NCBI RefSeq assembly: GCF_000524195.1
Contig: NW_020170382.1
Span: 1,506,957-1,570,956, forward strand
DNA from: Echinococcus granulosus
Taxonomy: Eukaryota > Platyhelminthes > Cestoda > Cyclophyllidea > Taeniidae
Length of the DNA: 64,000 nt
Direction: 5' to 3'
Shown here: piece after piece, positions 14,401-26,309 of the stretch
Layout: each line of letters begins with the position of its first letter
How positions within the stretch are numbered: position 1 is the first letter of the stretch
The notes under the pieces: generated by a model
Told to the model about the DNA's origin: nothing
The model's input: only the letters and a program-made list of their open reading frames with translations
Databases searched by the model: none
Made by a program: the position numbers and the translations under genes

Positions 14401-14936
14401 AGTTTCCGAAAGTTTCCACGCTTCGTCGATCCATTCCGGTGTCAAGATGTGCAGACCTCGACTCGCTCCAACAATATACTTTTTAGAACCAACTTTTGGA
14501 GCAACGATTACATTTACTTCATCAGTTAAGTTCCTAGAGGCGACCCCATGAAGCATTTCGATTGAGGAAAAGAGGCGTTCCCGTTGTTGACCGGTAATTG
14601 AGGTAACAGTGACATTCGCATTCCGCAAAGCGGTGGAAAAAGAGGGTGAGAGACATTTGGAAGAGGTCTTTCCTCACGCAAATAATCCAACAGAACTTGT
14701 GGACCAAACACAGAGGAACCAAGAGCCCTGAAATGTTCGTACACTGAACCAGAAAATTTTCCCAAGACAAAACAACAATTGTTTGGAGAAGAATCTTTGA
14801 ATTTTTCAACTGCATCTTCTCCATCTATCCAAACCGGCCGAAGATTCTCGTAACTCGTAACTGCATCGAATGCCAAGTTTTGTAGAGGGGTGGCAACATC
14901 CTTGATAAAATACAAGTGATAGAACCCCGAAGACAT
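2498..14936 (-). CDS. TOPBP1: TOPBP1-like BRCT-repeat DNA replication and checkpoint protein
   Basis: Scaffold that binds phosphorylated checkpoint and replication partners through BRCT domains and activates ATR in animals; nuclear. Exons (minus): 14936-12522, 12447-about 12296, 10551-10320, 8224-about 7915, 6866-6682, 6602-6262, and a doubtful 2737-2498. The first exon carries BRCT0-2 (VGSKKY, GGQYSGEMK), BRCT3, BRCT4 and BRCT5 (KQWGLPAVSCSWLYAC). BRCT6 spans the next two (LGGDFRWNFD, THMIAS, VVVPQWLYDC), BRCT7 the 6.9-6.3 kb exons (THLIINSP, GRWILHKSYLDAC), and BRCT8 starts at SFKRIIEFGGG. The short introns (12448-12521, 74 bp; 6603-6681, 79 bp) have GT..AG borders and phases agree. Start chosen at ATG 14936 by alignment with the human N-terminus. 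One base appears missing at 14637-14641. The last exon fits phase and has a BRCT-like THFF motif but a weak acceptor. About 1,286 residues if restored, against 1,522 in human; no ATR-activation motif was recognised. Confidence 0.92.
2738..6261 (-). other. Probable long TOPBP1 intron or 3' flank
   Basis: No conserved coding sequence was recognised between the BRCT7/8 exon and the candidate final exon. The plus strand is A-rich. If the final exon is wrong, the true BRCT8 exon may lie within this stretch or beyond the window edge. Confidence 0.4.
8225..10319 (-). other. TOPBP1 intron, no recognised content
   Basis: The flanking exons end and start in matching phase (phase 1: GTAAGG donor at 10319, TTTTCTAG acceptor ending at 8225). 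The stretch between them has only short chance reading frames. The other long TOPBP1 introns (about 6867-7914 and 10552-12295) are likewise featureless to my reading. Confidence 0.6.
14637..14641 (-). other. Apparent -1 frameshift in TOPBP1 exon 1
   Basis: The N-terminal BRCT0 reading frame (KFSGSVYEHFRALG, then PLPNVSHPLF) runs into this homopolymer, five T on the coding strand. The conserved continuation (NANVTVTSITG, then VGSKKYIVG) is in another frame, and that frame has a stop codon just upstream. One extra base at the run would join them, and the total exon length would then fit the phase of the next exon exactly. An assembly or sequencing error in the homopolymer is the simplest explanation; a real inactivating mutation is possible. 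Confidence 0.75.
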
Positions 14937-16815
14937 GTAAGCAACCCAAATCAAAAAGCCCACCTGTATTGCGCTTTATTTAATTCCACCATTTCAGCCT
15001 TCGTGGTATTTATTTAAACATATTTTTAAAATTTCTACAGTACAAGCAGTTGCACAAAATGCAACAAATAATAGGTGTTTTGAGGTGATGAACGCCCACC
15101 AGGACAAAATTCACCTGCAAATATCTTCGACGTTTGTTATTTCAGGAAATATCAGGTGCATTTCTAAGAATTATAGTAATGCTACAAATTTTGTCCAACA
15201 TCATTCTGAGTTTTCAACAATGAGCTCAACCTCAGTGTATGATTTTAAGAAAAAAATGGTTATGATTACTCTTGTTAATCCCCGTTTTTGTAAGTCATTA
15301 AGAGTACAACATGTAAACAAATGGATTTATTTTTCAACACTATAATTGCGCCACAATTACGCATCTTTGGACTTTGAACTAAATCACATATGCCAAAGAT
15401 TTTGGCACAACCCGAAATGTGAAAAGCCCTTACAGTTAAGCACGTGTTTAGATATCAGCTTGCTGCTAACTTATCCTCTTCATTTTGCTGTTGGTTATTA
15501 AGACACAATCATTTTTTGCCTTCATTTTAGTCAAATTACATATATTCATTCACCACTGATGCCAATAGCGCTAACTGGGCAAGACAGAATTAAGTGGTTT
15601 CAATTCCTTTTAGAGGGGTCTTAAAGGGTATTAAAGCATCTCTGTATCTGGGTATCCCATACTCATTAATGCATAACATACGGTTAGCTGTTACCCATGC
15701 ATCGTAAGTAAAGTCATTTCAGCACACTTTCTATAAAATGTCCTTTTATTCGAAGTGGGAAGTGCAAACCTGTTTCATATATTTATTTATGGGGCCATAT
15801 TTTTAAGATCTTTAGATGTGATGTTTAGAGGTAGTACTTAGATCTACCGCCTAGATACGCATTAAGTGCCCCGCTAAGCAATCTATTCAGCTTTAGCTAG
15901 GAGGACTTCAATGGGTGTATAAGTAATTCTTACAATGGGATTAACTACAGGATATAGGCACTTTGTGGTTCATTTAAATGCCGCTTCACTGACTAAAATA
16001 ATTACAGCGAGTCTTCAGTATATTTAGGGCATAGTCGAGATTATCAGTTAAGAGCTGAAAATTCAGGAATCCCCACTAAGATGGAATTGATTTCGAGTTA
16101 AAAGTTTAAAATTCTTTTAGAGCTGGCTTTTAGGCAAATTGTCTGGGCAGAACTGATGTAGTGCTAAGGGCTTTAAGAGCGAGGCTTCAATAATTTTTAA
16201 GCACACACCACCAGTACTTAATGTCACGACGCTAGCTTCACTGATTAGTTCGGGGAGTATAATATAGTGACCTGAACCACTTTTGCCTCAAATGTACTTA
16301 AAACTAACCCTAAAGCCATTAAATTCAACAGATCATCGCTTAGTTCGCGGGCCCGCCCCTGCCTCGCTTGTAGCCTAAACAAACCGCGCGTCTTGTCCGC
16401 ACGCCTTGCGCTAGCTCTGCTGATTGGTTAGCCATGCGATTTTAGTGCAACTTGACCCGAGTCCATAAATATGGCCGCCCCCAAAAGTCTTGGTGTGTAA
16501 CCATGCGGCAATTACGGTGCTAACCAGGGAGATACATTAAAGCAGATTACCCTGTGTCTCTCTGACCTTAGTTCCCACATACCCCCCTCCCCCCAAGTGA
16601 CCGCTAACGAAATTATAAATTTATGGTTAAGCCTGTATCCCGTTGCCACTGAGGTAAACTACTGAATTACATAGTTCGAGCCGAGCCCTCCGTAGGGTGA
16701 CAGGATTACGATTTTACAGCACTACCGATTCGCTTTGCTGAACGTAAGTTATTAGGATCCACGTTACTAAAACTGATTGTTCAAAGAAAGTTGTGTCCGT
16801 TGAACTTTATTGCGC

Positions 16816-17849
16816 ATTGGAGGGACTCAAGACTTTCCCAAAGACGAAAAAAAGGATAATACTGGGCCAGAGTTTGCATTGTCGACATAAGGAAGGTATA
16901 AGGGGCTACTAGCATGGCCCAGCTGCTAGGCCGCCCGGCGGGGGTATAAAGACGGAGCACCCAAGGCTCCCGTTACCAAAACGGAGAGCTAAACAAACAG
17001 TGTATTGCATAGCCCCTTCCTTCTTTTGAGCGTCGACTCGTCGCTTCGCTTGGTCAACCTCCCGCGTTGACCATCACAAAGCAATTAACGTTATATTTGA
17101 CTGTAGCGTCACTGATCTCTTTTGGCAGTACCAATGGGTCTGGAGTTTCGTCCGGTTTAGAAAATGTATTGGGGAACGGGTAGTGTGTTGGTCATTATGC
17201 GTTCCCATTGCTAGTCGAAAGAACATTAGCCCAAAAGCAGGATTATAAAATAAAGGACGGAGTTTGACATAGTTCCGTAGGCTAGGGAATCCCCCCTCAA
17301 TTCCTACTGGCCCCTCTTTTTTTTCTCACTTAAGCACTGCCCAGCCATATCTGTCTATCTGGACTCTTTCTGACTAGTAGAGAAGTGGAGAAGGTATCGC
17401 TTGCTCTCATAATTTACATCTCCTTACAGGTAGCGCTGACAGGTCCGTAACAAACTTTTCTAGATGGTTCACGGCCACGGCTACCATCGCTTTAGTTGTT
17501 AATAGCATTCTTGCAGGACAGAAACCCGGGTAGTTGCCATTTTCAGCCCTTCTGTTAGAGGTAGTCACCCATTCTCTCATCTGTAACATGTGCACTTCTT
17601 CCGCTTAGCTAAGGCTTATCACACGGAAGTTGAAATCAGGATAGTTGTTTATTAAGATCGGGTTCGCTTTCCGCTGCCACCAATGTAGTGCCCCTAGACC
17701 TTCCTAAAGCCAAAGGAAGACAATGCTCGATGTACAGTAGGACTTGGAGCTGCTGGCTGGACCCAAAGGCCATGCCGTCCTGCGGGGGTACAGTAGTGGG
17801 GCCTCTAAGTTGCCCGTTATCAAAACCGAGAGTTAAACAAAGTATTACA
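16816..17849 (-). mobile_element. TRIM-like non-coding LTR retroelement, copy A
   Basis: Sense is the minus strand. The 5' LTR is at about 17684-17849 and the 3' LTR at about 16816-17009. Each begins TGTAATA-like or TGCAATA-like and ends near TGTAGT, or degenerate. Directly inside the 5' LTR, at 17667-17682, is a primer-binding-site-like segment whose minus-strand reading is TGGTGGCAGCGGAAAG. Next to the 3' LTR is a purine tract (pyrimidine-rich on plus, about 17010-17027). The roughly 650-bp interior has no pol-like coding. Terminal repeats of under 200 bp, a PBS, a PPT and no coding match the class called terminal-repeat retrotransposons in miniature, a type known from tapeworms. The two LTRs are strongly diverged, so the copy is old. 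Confidence 0.7.
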
Positions 17850-18410
17850 GCCATTATTCGTAATGGTCACACAAAATTATCTCAATTCTGCGTTTATTAG
17901 AAGGCAATAACGCAGCTAGAATGCTAACTGGACGCCATGTACAGGTAAGAAGTCCTGAACAGGATGAGTGATGGGAGAATCGAGGAGTATTATTAGCACA
18001 TACATCAATCTATGTATGCACACAACAAATTTGTCGTTAATGCCAACGTTATTTTTCGATCCTAAATGCCAGTATGCTACTTGTGGTGCTCAATTTCATA
18101 CCCCATACTCTCCCATTAAAATGATTGCCCTTGCAAAACATACCTGGGATAATAAGCGTAAAAATGCGGCTGATAGTTCTCTAGTGGACTAAATGTCTGA
18201 TTCAGCGCAAACTGGTTTCCCTACCGAGGGTGCCAACAACACACCTTCAGGTTTATTACATTGTTAATCAAGACCACTCCATTTTTATGTTTAAAAAATA
18301 CAACTAAAAACATTCACAAGAACTTAAGCCGTGTAGTTAGTTGATTAAATGTCCATTTCCTGCTTTCTGTTAGTGCTTAAAAAACTAATCTACTTAGTCA
18401 ATCAAATCAC

Positions 18411-18426
18411 TCACCCACCCACCCAC
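18411..18426 (+). repeat. Short ACCC-type simple repeat
   Basis: Four tandem CACC/ACCC units. No other feature is associated. Confidence 0.6.
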
Positions 18427-18895
18427 AACTCGTCTGTAAAAACGCGCGGTATAACGCCTCAGTAGACATGCTTCTGATCACGGACAAAGCGACCGGACAG
18501 GCTGGGGAGTGATGGACGTGGCAGATTAATTAAATAACCTGCTTCGCTGGCTGGTCAAGAGACGAGTAGTAATATCCATTTGACCTACAAGTCTTCCATG
18601 CGAACGCCCTCCTCGAACTAATTTATGCGGGTAGGAGGAAATTTTCTTTTCCTCCTGCGGACTGAATGCAAATTGACCATGTTTGCAGGCAGGTGGGCTG
18701 AAGGTGGAATGGTAAAAACAGCGGACTGAAAACAAAAGTGAATTATGGAAATAAAACGCTAGTGGCTAAAGCATACTATTAATGTGTTTATTAGATTGGT
18801 TACATTAGAAAGGTTAACATGGGTCAAATAAATTTTAAGATTGTTATTATACTTAGAAACTTTAAAAATCATAAAACTAACATTTAAAGAACACA

Positions 18896-19880
18896 TGTAG
18901 CACGTCACAACTTCCTTGTAGACGAGAGAGGACATAAATCTCGGCCAGAATATGTATTTTCAGCTGAAAAAAGGACTGCGGGGCTACTGGTATGGCCTGG
19001 AGGGCATCCCGCATAGCGGAAGCACAAAAAGGAAGCTTTAAGTACTCACAAAGCCAAAATTAAGAGTTAAACAAATAGCTAAAGTATTACATAGCACCCC
19101 TCCCACTTTGAGCGCCGACCCCAACGTTCCCCTTGGTCAATCCCCCCGCGTCGGCTATCACAACGTAGTCGGTGCTGTAAGAACAGCATCCACGAACCAA
19201 CCATCCACACCAGTCAACTACTTTCCCTCCCACTAAACAGATATCTGACCGCAACGTCAATGTTCCACCTCGGTTATTTCACTGCATCTGCAGTTTCATC
19301 CTCTTTGAGAGATGTATTGTGGGAAGGGCAAATGTGCTAACCATCTCGTATGTCCATCGCCAGTCGTAAGAACACTGGTCTCAACGCAGAGTCACTGAAC
19401 ACGCAACTGGGTTTAAAATAGTATCGTAGAGGTGGAGGTGGAGGAGGTATCTCGTGTTCTCTTCCTTTACATCTTCATATAGCCATTGTAGACAGCTCCG
19501 TAGCGAGCTCTTCCAGATGGTTTGCGGTTAGCATCGCATTAGTTGTTCATAACACTGGCAGAACACGTGACTACTGGGATAGTTGCCGAAGGTAGATGTC
19601 ACTTCCAATCCTTGCATTGGGATCGTCACAGCTTCTCCCATCTGTAGCATTTGCACTTCTGCGCTGCTAATGTTTTTCAACCGGCAGTAAATATATGGAT
19701 GGTTATCCTTTAAGAACGGGCGCGCCTTCCACTGCCACCAGTGTAGCGCTTCGAGACTTCCAGAAGACGAAACAAGAAATAATACGCGGGAAGAATGTAC
19801 ATTGGCAAAGTGCACATGGGTTGAGGGACTACTGATATGGCTCGAAGGACATACGCCTCAGAGGAAGTGCAGAGGCTGAG
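18896..19880 (-). mobile_element. TRIM-like LTR retroelement, copy B
   Basis: Sense is the minus strand. The 3' LTR is 18896-19091 (196 bp, TGTAATA to GCTACA in sense). The purine tract is about 19092-19108 and the PBS-like site 19725-19740. The 5' LTR begins at 19742 on plus coordinates and is truncated or decayed near 19880. The stretch 19054-19659 is an exact inverted copy of 23289-23894 in copy C, although the LTRs outside it differ considerably. A 95-codon sense frame (19528-19815) starts in the LTR and runs across the PBS; nothing shows it is translated. Confidence 0.75.
19054..19659 (+). repeat. Left arm of exact 606-bp inverted repeat
   Basis: Read base by base, this segment equals the reverse complement of 23289-23894, with no mismatch or indel noticed. 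It covers the first bases of the copy B 3' LTR, the purine tract and most of the interior. Just outside the arm the two elements diverge at once. Confidence 0.85.
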
Positions 19881-20778
19881 GAAAAATCCCCGAGTAAAAT
19901 TCCATCCTTTTTAAAAAAGTGCATATCCTAGCATACGCATTTTCTGCTTCATTGAAAGAAAGTGATCGCAACGTCATGGAATAGTTTATGCTTGTTGCAT
20001 TAGCCAAGATACTTCTCAGCGTCTGTGCAAGTGAAAGTACACGGATTTGGTTCCAGATCCACAAAATTAGTAAAATATGGGAATAAAATATACCCTAATT
20101 TTTTTACTGTTGCTTAATTCGTATAATTTGCAAATACCTTAGTGTAAATACGTCCAACAAATGATATGAAATTTACTGAAAGATACTAATGTCTAAGGAC
20201 AAGTAAATTTTATCCAATGAACTGTAAATTTATGCTAGCATAAGATCGCAACATTATCCCATTCATTCACCATACTCAACTGGTGGGATTCCTTCTGCGA
20301 GTTTTGGACTAAATCAGTGAGAGCTTCCGTTCATTGCAATGTTTCAGTGGTTGTGTCTACGCTTTGCAAAAGCTATATGTATCTCTCGCTAAGGGGCAAC
20401 CAACACCTCCGGATCACAATAAAATTTTTTTTGACACTCTGTATCGTCCCAGGTCATTGAAAGCAAAAAGCATGGGGCGAAAAGTTTGAGCTGATTAGTC
20501 TTTGCTTAAGGCATAAAATCCACATACACAAACGCCGTTGTTATTTCAAAACAAATGAAATAGAGATGAAGAAATGAATTACAAATTCTAGTTACATTAA
20601 AATTACACAAACCGGATTGGCGCAAAATGTAGAAATGGAGGGTTTTACGGGTAGAACTTCCGTTACTTCACCGAATCTAAGAAAAGCTGACTGCAAAAGT
20701 TGGTAGCATTCTTAGTCTAGCTAGCTGCAAAGACATGCTACGCATGGAAACCTGTAAAATGCCCTCAATTTTCTGTTG

Positions 20779-20878
20779 NNNNNNNNNNNNNNNNNNNNNN
20801 NNNNNNNNNNNNNNNNNNNNNNNNNNNNNNNNNNNNNNNNNNNNNNNNNNNNNNNNNNNNNNNNNNNNNNNNNNNNNN
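20779..20878. other. Assembly gap (100 N)
   Basis: Exactly 100 N, which usually stands for a gap of unknown size. The sequence right of the gap (from about 20880) is the same as that right of the second gap, so the gap sits inside a repeat. Confidence 0.98.
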
Positions 20879-20945
20879 TTTGCGCTGCACACTTGATCAA
20901 GCACCGACTGCTATGTTCAAAGTGAATTTCATCGACAATCAGATG
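20879..20945 (+). repeat. Gap-flanking dispersed repeat, copy 1
   Basis: About 66 bp beginning GCGCTGCACACTTGATCAAG are identical to 32420-32485. Weaker similarity continues on the other side of each gap (the GCTAC and AATGCC blocks). Family unknown; the repeat itself was probably what broke the assembly. Confidence 0.8.
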
Positions 20946-23003
20946 ACCAAAATAGGTTAACTGCAGAAAATATTTGCTTCTAAATTTAACAAATCATCAT
21001 CATAATGGTGACTCATAAATGAGATGGAATCTCGTATTCCGTTTTCCTTTATTTGAAGGTTCATTCACATTCACCCTTGTAGATGTTTCAGCGAGTCTTA
21101 AAGATTTGCATCCGAATAAACAATCATCACGCGTCAAATAGATGGATCGCTTTTGACTACTTTTAATTCTAAGGCGGTAAAACAATGCAAACGATAAAAT
21201 CTACCTGTCTCGATTCGACTAACGGTAACTGTTGTAACCATAATACCGTGTCTAGGCATGACTTTAACAACTTCTTTCATCATGAAATGCTATTCGGTAC
21301 ACTTTAAAACCACGGAAAAATGGTTTCTTTAATACGAGGCACTAGAAGCTTGAAGTCCGCTTCCTAGTGAAACACGCCAGCTTCTCACATCAAATGAATG
21401 CACTTACTCTAAAAGGCCTTACTAGATATTTTACATTTAGTCGTTCTAATGATACTTTGAAATCCTGCTGTGTCATTACCAGTGCAGGGGGATCATACAC
21501 TTTTGCAAAAATACTATTTTTATATCTCATTTTACGCATTTTCGTCTGGGTGCATGTCTATCGGCAAATGACAAGTGAAACGGACCTCAACACGCGACTC
21601 GATGAGGGGAGAAGCAAGTTAAAAAGGGTGTGGGAGGTGATCAGTTTGGATTGTGGAGGAAGGGGGAGGGGCAATTCTCTCCCCGTCGCCTCTGTCCCCC
21701 ACGATCGCGTGACTAGAGCAATTGGGAGTGGACAAAGTGGACGCCTGGCCACTAAACCCCGGCGCCTAGCTGATTGCATCTGCATGTGTTTGGGGCATGT
21801 GAAGTGCTGCAGCTACCCCCTTCTCATGCTGGCTGTCGTCTTCCGTCATTTGTCCTCATGGTAGCGTTATCCATCGAGCATGATCAACCACCGGAAAATT
21901 ATTGCCATGTAGTAATTAAGTAACAGGGATTCTTGCAGTCTATCGTAATTCGGCTGCCATGGCTATGCTAAAACGCACTGCTTACGGCAACTGTCTATAA
22001 CGAAAAATACTTCCAGACCTGCTCCTAAAGGACACCAAAGGAGGGCACTTACTGGAAAGGCCTGAGTTTGTAGATACTCGTAGCATGAAAGTACCAGAAT
22101 TGCATCTACTTTTGGCTGCTAAGTCTCCAGCTCTGTTATGAGGGCAGATACTGGTTGAACAGTAGATTTCAGCGAATTTAAAACCTCCATTAATGTAATT
22201 TTAGCAATATTTACGTTAAACGGTTGAATATTGAGCATCATCCAATGATTGTAAACGCCTCCATATCGTAAGTTTTGAGCAACCCAGTCGACTAAACAGC
22301 ATTGAAATGGCCATAAAGTAGAAAGGGTAAATAGATAGGGGACGGCGCTCTTGAAGGTAAATTTTCCTATGAAGAGTAAACATACCAAATGCATCAACTG
22401 GAACACATTGTTCAGTTATCAGCAGGACGTAGCAAATTTAGCTTACAGCTATGACTTCTGCTGAAGGAATTTTTGTGGTAGGTGGTATGGTTTGAGTGAT
22501 ATCTGGACTGAGATCAATGTGAACAAGGTATATGGTTTGAAATTAGTTGTGGTGATGGCATTGCGGCTTTATATTACATGAAGCCGTCTACAAAAGCTGT
22601 ATGAAGATGTGAAGGAAGTGAACACGCGATACCTCCTCCACCTCTCCACTGACTAGGTAAAATGTAGATACACATGACTGAGCAGCGCTGAAATGAGAAC
22701 AAGGTAACGAGGAGGAATAGGCGTGAAAATTTGTTCCTGAAATGCTCCAGACTAAAAATACTTCCTTTATTACCTTGAATTTAACATTTACGACCACGAT
22801 AATTCCATGTTTTTCTACTTTAATTAAATCTGCATCCTTGAAATGGCATGAATGGCTTCTGTACGGCTTGATTTCCAGTGGGCACAAATTATATGCTTAG
22901 GCATTTATCGCCACGAAATCACTCACAATGAGTTTAAAATCAACACTCATCACCGCCTTGATCCAGGTAGCCACTGCCCAAAAATGTAGCCAGGATCCAC
23001 TTT

Positions 23004-24052
23004 TGCACTTAATAATTTGAATCTTTGTTTAACCCTTCGTTTTGGCATAGTGGGACCTAAGCCTCCGCCTGTATACTTCCGCTGGGCAGCGAAGCCTCCC
23101 AGCCATGTCAGTAGCACTCACGGCCATTCTCTACGTCAGTGATACAAATTTCACCCAGGTATTACGTCTCCTTGCGTCTTCAGGAAAGACTTAAGGTGCT
23201 ACATTGGTGGCAGTGGAAAGTGAACCCGATCTTGAAGGTCAACTACCCTAATTTCTCCTACTAAATGCTAAACCCTAACGTGGTGGAGGAAGTGCAAATG
23301 CTACAGATGGGAGAAGCTGTGACGATCCCAATGCAAGGATTGGAAGTGACATCTACCTTCGGCAACTATCCCAGTAGTCACGTGTTCTGCCAGTGTTATG
23401 AACAACTAATGCGATGCTAACCGCAAACCATCTGGAAGAGCTCGCTACGGAGCTGTCTACAATGGCTATATGAAGATGTAAAGGAAGAGAACACGAGATA
23501 CCTCCTCCACCTCCACCTCTACGATACTATTTTAAACCCAGTTGCGTGTTCAGTGACTCTGCGTTGAGACCAGTGTTCTTACGACTGGCGATGGACATAC
23601 GAGATGGTTAGCACATTTGCCCTTCCCACAATACATCTCTCAAAGAGGATGAAACTGCAGATGCAGTGAAATAACCGAGGTGGAACATTGACGTTGCGGT
23701 CAGATATCTGTTTAGTGGGAGGGAAAGTAGTTGACTGGTGTGGATGGTTGGTTCGTGGATGCTGTTCTTACAGCACCGACTACGTTGTGATAGCCGACGC
23801 GGGGGGATTGACCAAGGGGAACGTTGGGGTCGGCGCTCAAAGTGGGAGGGGTGCTATGTAATACTTTAGCTATTTGTTTAACTCTTAATTTTGGTTTTGT
23901 GGGTACTTAAAGCTCCGCCTTTGTATTACTGCTAAGTTGCATGGCCAATGGGCCATGCTAGTACTCCCCCAGCCCTTCTCTGCTTTAGTAATACATATTC
24001 TGCATTTGTAGCATGTCTTTCTTCGACTTTAGGGAAGCATATGGATGCTACA
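23004..24052 (+). mobile_element. TRIM-like LTR retroelement, copy C, the most complete
   Basis: Sense is the plus strand. The 5' LTR is about 23004-23203, ending GGTGCTACA. The PBS-like TGGTGGCAGTGGAAAG is at 23205-23220, one base inside the LTR. The interior runs to 23856 and ends in a purine tract (AAAGTGGGAGGGGTGC). The 3' LTR is 23857-24052, beginning TGTAATAC and ending GATGCTACA; its 196 bp equals the intact LTR of copy B. No long coding frame is present, so mobilisation would need proteins supplied in trans. It lies head to head with copy B. Its two LTRs are well diverged, which normally means an old insertion, in contrast to the 606 bp identical to copy B. Confidence 0.78.
23289..23894 (-). 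repeat. Right arm of exact 606-bp inverted repeat
   Basis: Partner of 19054-19659 with a 3.6-kb spacer that contains an assembly gap. It covers the interior, purine tract and start of the 3' LTR of copy C. Recent gene conversion, an inverted duplication or an assembly artefact could each produce it. Confidence 0.85.
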
Positions 24053-26309
24053 GCACCTACTAACTTGCAGGCATTTGGAATCTTTGAGGGCAAAGCCAAA
24101 ATATAGCGGCCACAAGATTCACCTCGTGTAGTACTTTAAAATAATTAAATCTATTAGTTAATAAATTACTTGCGAGTGAGATGTGTACTTTTTGTCACTA
24201 AACCACATGGTTTCTGATGTATTTCTGGTTCATTTCTCGTCTACTTTACTTACTCACGGAAGTCGGTTCAATTAGTGAATCAGTCTCATGTTTCTGCTTC
24301 TGACTTCACAAGAATGATTTTGTCCTTTTTTATTCTTTTCTACAATTCAATTTTGTGCATTGTGAAGTATTGTTGGTTTTGCAAAAAAATTTACATATCA
24401 TAAAAAACTAACAAACGCTCCTTCCAGAAAAGCATCATTTTGTGCGGTTTACTATGAATGCCTTTGCATTTGAAACTATCAAAAGTAGGCAAATTTGCAT
24501 ATTTTAACATTACCATTGAGTAGTGTATTTGCAATTTTAATGGCAAATATGTTATGGAACATGCTAATGGTATCCAAAATCATTAGTGCATGGGAATCCA
24601 CCTTTAGGACTAATACATTTATCAATAACAGAAGCTGTATTTAAAACTGCTGGAACCTGAAGAAGACAGGCGACTGGTGGTGGTTTTACTCAACAAATCA
24701 CATGCCTGTTTCTACCAATACGGAAAGGGAACGGGGTAGTGTTAATGACTGAATCATTGCTGCGATTTTTCATGGTAATGCATAAAATACTTTGATCTTA
24801 TCTTTACGCATGAGACAGTGATATCTTTATCATGCTTCCGTCTAAAAATGTACAACTTTTACTAATCGAACAATACCAAAACGTTTATAAGTATTACAAA
24901 TTGCCAATCATTCAAAAGCAAACTATCACGTAGCATCTAAATAAACTGTTTATGAGATCTTTTAGCTATTTTCGCAAGCAACATAGTAAATACGTCAGAA
25001 ACCCTCCTAAGTCATTAAAAAATGTGTTAAAATGGAGTTCAAAGGGAAAGCAACAGATATTACATTTAATTACCCAGATTTATTTTCACTAACATTTTTA
25101 TTGAAATGGAAATTGTGAATTGAAAGGCCAAAAAACCAAAAAATACCCTGTACTTTGCAAGCCGACTGATCCCTTTCGCTTTGAGTACTGCCTTGTGGCC
25201 GCCCACACCGAATTCCTTCGCATGAGTCATTAGAAAGGGATCCAATAAATCGATAGATGGATGCCTCAACCGCGTACGCAAAGTCCAAACTGAGGCCCAA
25301 ATTGGTGTTTTTTGGTTGGGATTCGTGCTACTTTATGACTGTTGCACATTCAAAATGATCTGCGGTTCAGTTCACTCTGGCAAAACTGGCACCTTAAAAA
25401 TACGTTAGTATCGGGTGACCGAAAGAGTTTGTACGGTTTTGGGTGTAGCCTGCTGCGGCGACACCAGCAAAAAATCCGTGCAATAATTGATGCGCTTGTT
25501 TCATAAACCTTACATATGGTGGATCAAGCTGTCGGTATGGCATCTAGTGTTGCGCTCCCTGTAGGCTTTATCTTTTTTTGAATCCACTATCATAGGATAA
25601 AGTGTCGGTCAAACCTTATGCTTGTGACTGGAGCTTATCCACTCAACCGACTGAGCATCATTTTAGTTCAAAATCTCTGGAAGCTAATTTCTTGTCAAAT
25701 TTGTTACAAGGACATACTGAGAAGGTATGGCATACGGTATAGGACAGCATACAATAGCCTACACAGTTCGGCAAAATTAAACGGTTTATTTGATCTAGAT
25801 TTATCGTTTTGATCAGCAGCGTCTTTCCTTGGCCGTGAGGAATTACATATCACTACTGATACACAAAAGTAATTGGAGGTGAAGGTATAAATACCAACCT
25901 TCGGTGGTGCTTGACGTCGCGCGGGGTGGTGAAACTTCTAGTCGACTCTTGCATTGAGTGGGAAGGGGAGGTGACGGAAGTAACGGAGGAAATGGGTTAT
26001 ACTAGCATGCATGATTAAATAAAGAGTTAAGGGGCAAATAAGCGCTAAAGGCCATAACAATGTCCTCTACTTATCCTTCACTTCTTCAGTTCACACGGTT
26101 AGGATTGCGGCGTCAGGAGAGGCTTGTTGACTGATTGACTAACCTCAGATTAGACTAATGACCTTTATATTGGAGCATTCTTTAAATGCGAACAAACAAC
26201 TCATTCACTGCCTGTTTCACTCTCCTAGGCCGAGCAAAGTCTTCATTCTCGAAGGGCTCAGGCGCGTGGTAGACCGTTGATGCAATTGTCTACTTGTTGA
26301 GGACCAAAT

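Noticed and set aside
14937..14963. Extension of TOPBP1 upstream of ATG 14936
   Set aside because: The in-frame extension has no ATG, and the human N-terminus aligns from the chosen methionine.
21367..21864. Open frame of 165 codons on the plus strand in the gene-poor region
   Set aside because: No recognisable domain, mixed composition, part of it in a GC-rich patch that lengthens frames by chance. Not enough to call a gene.
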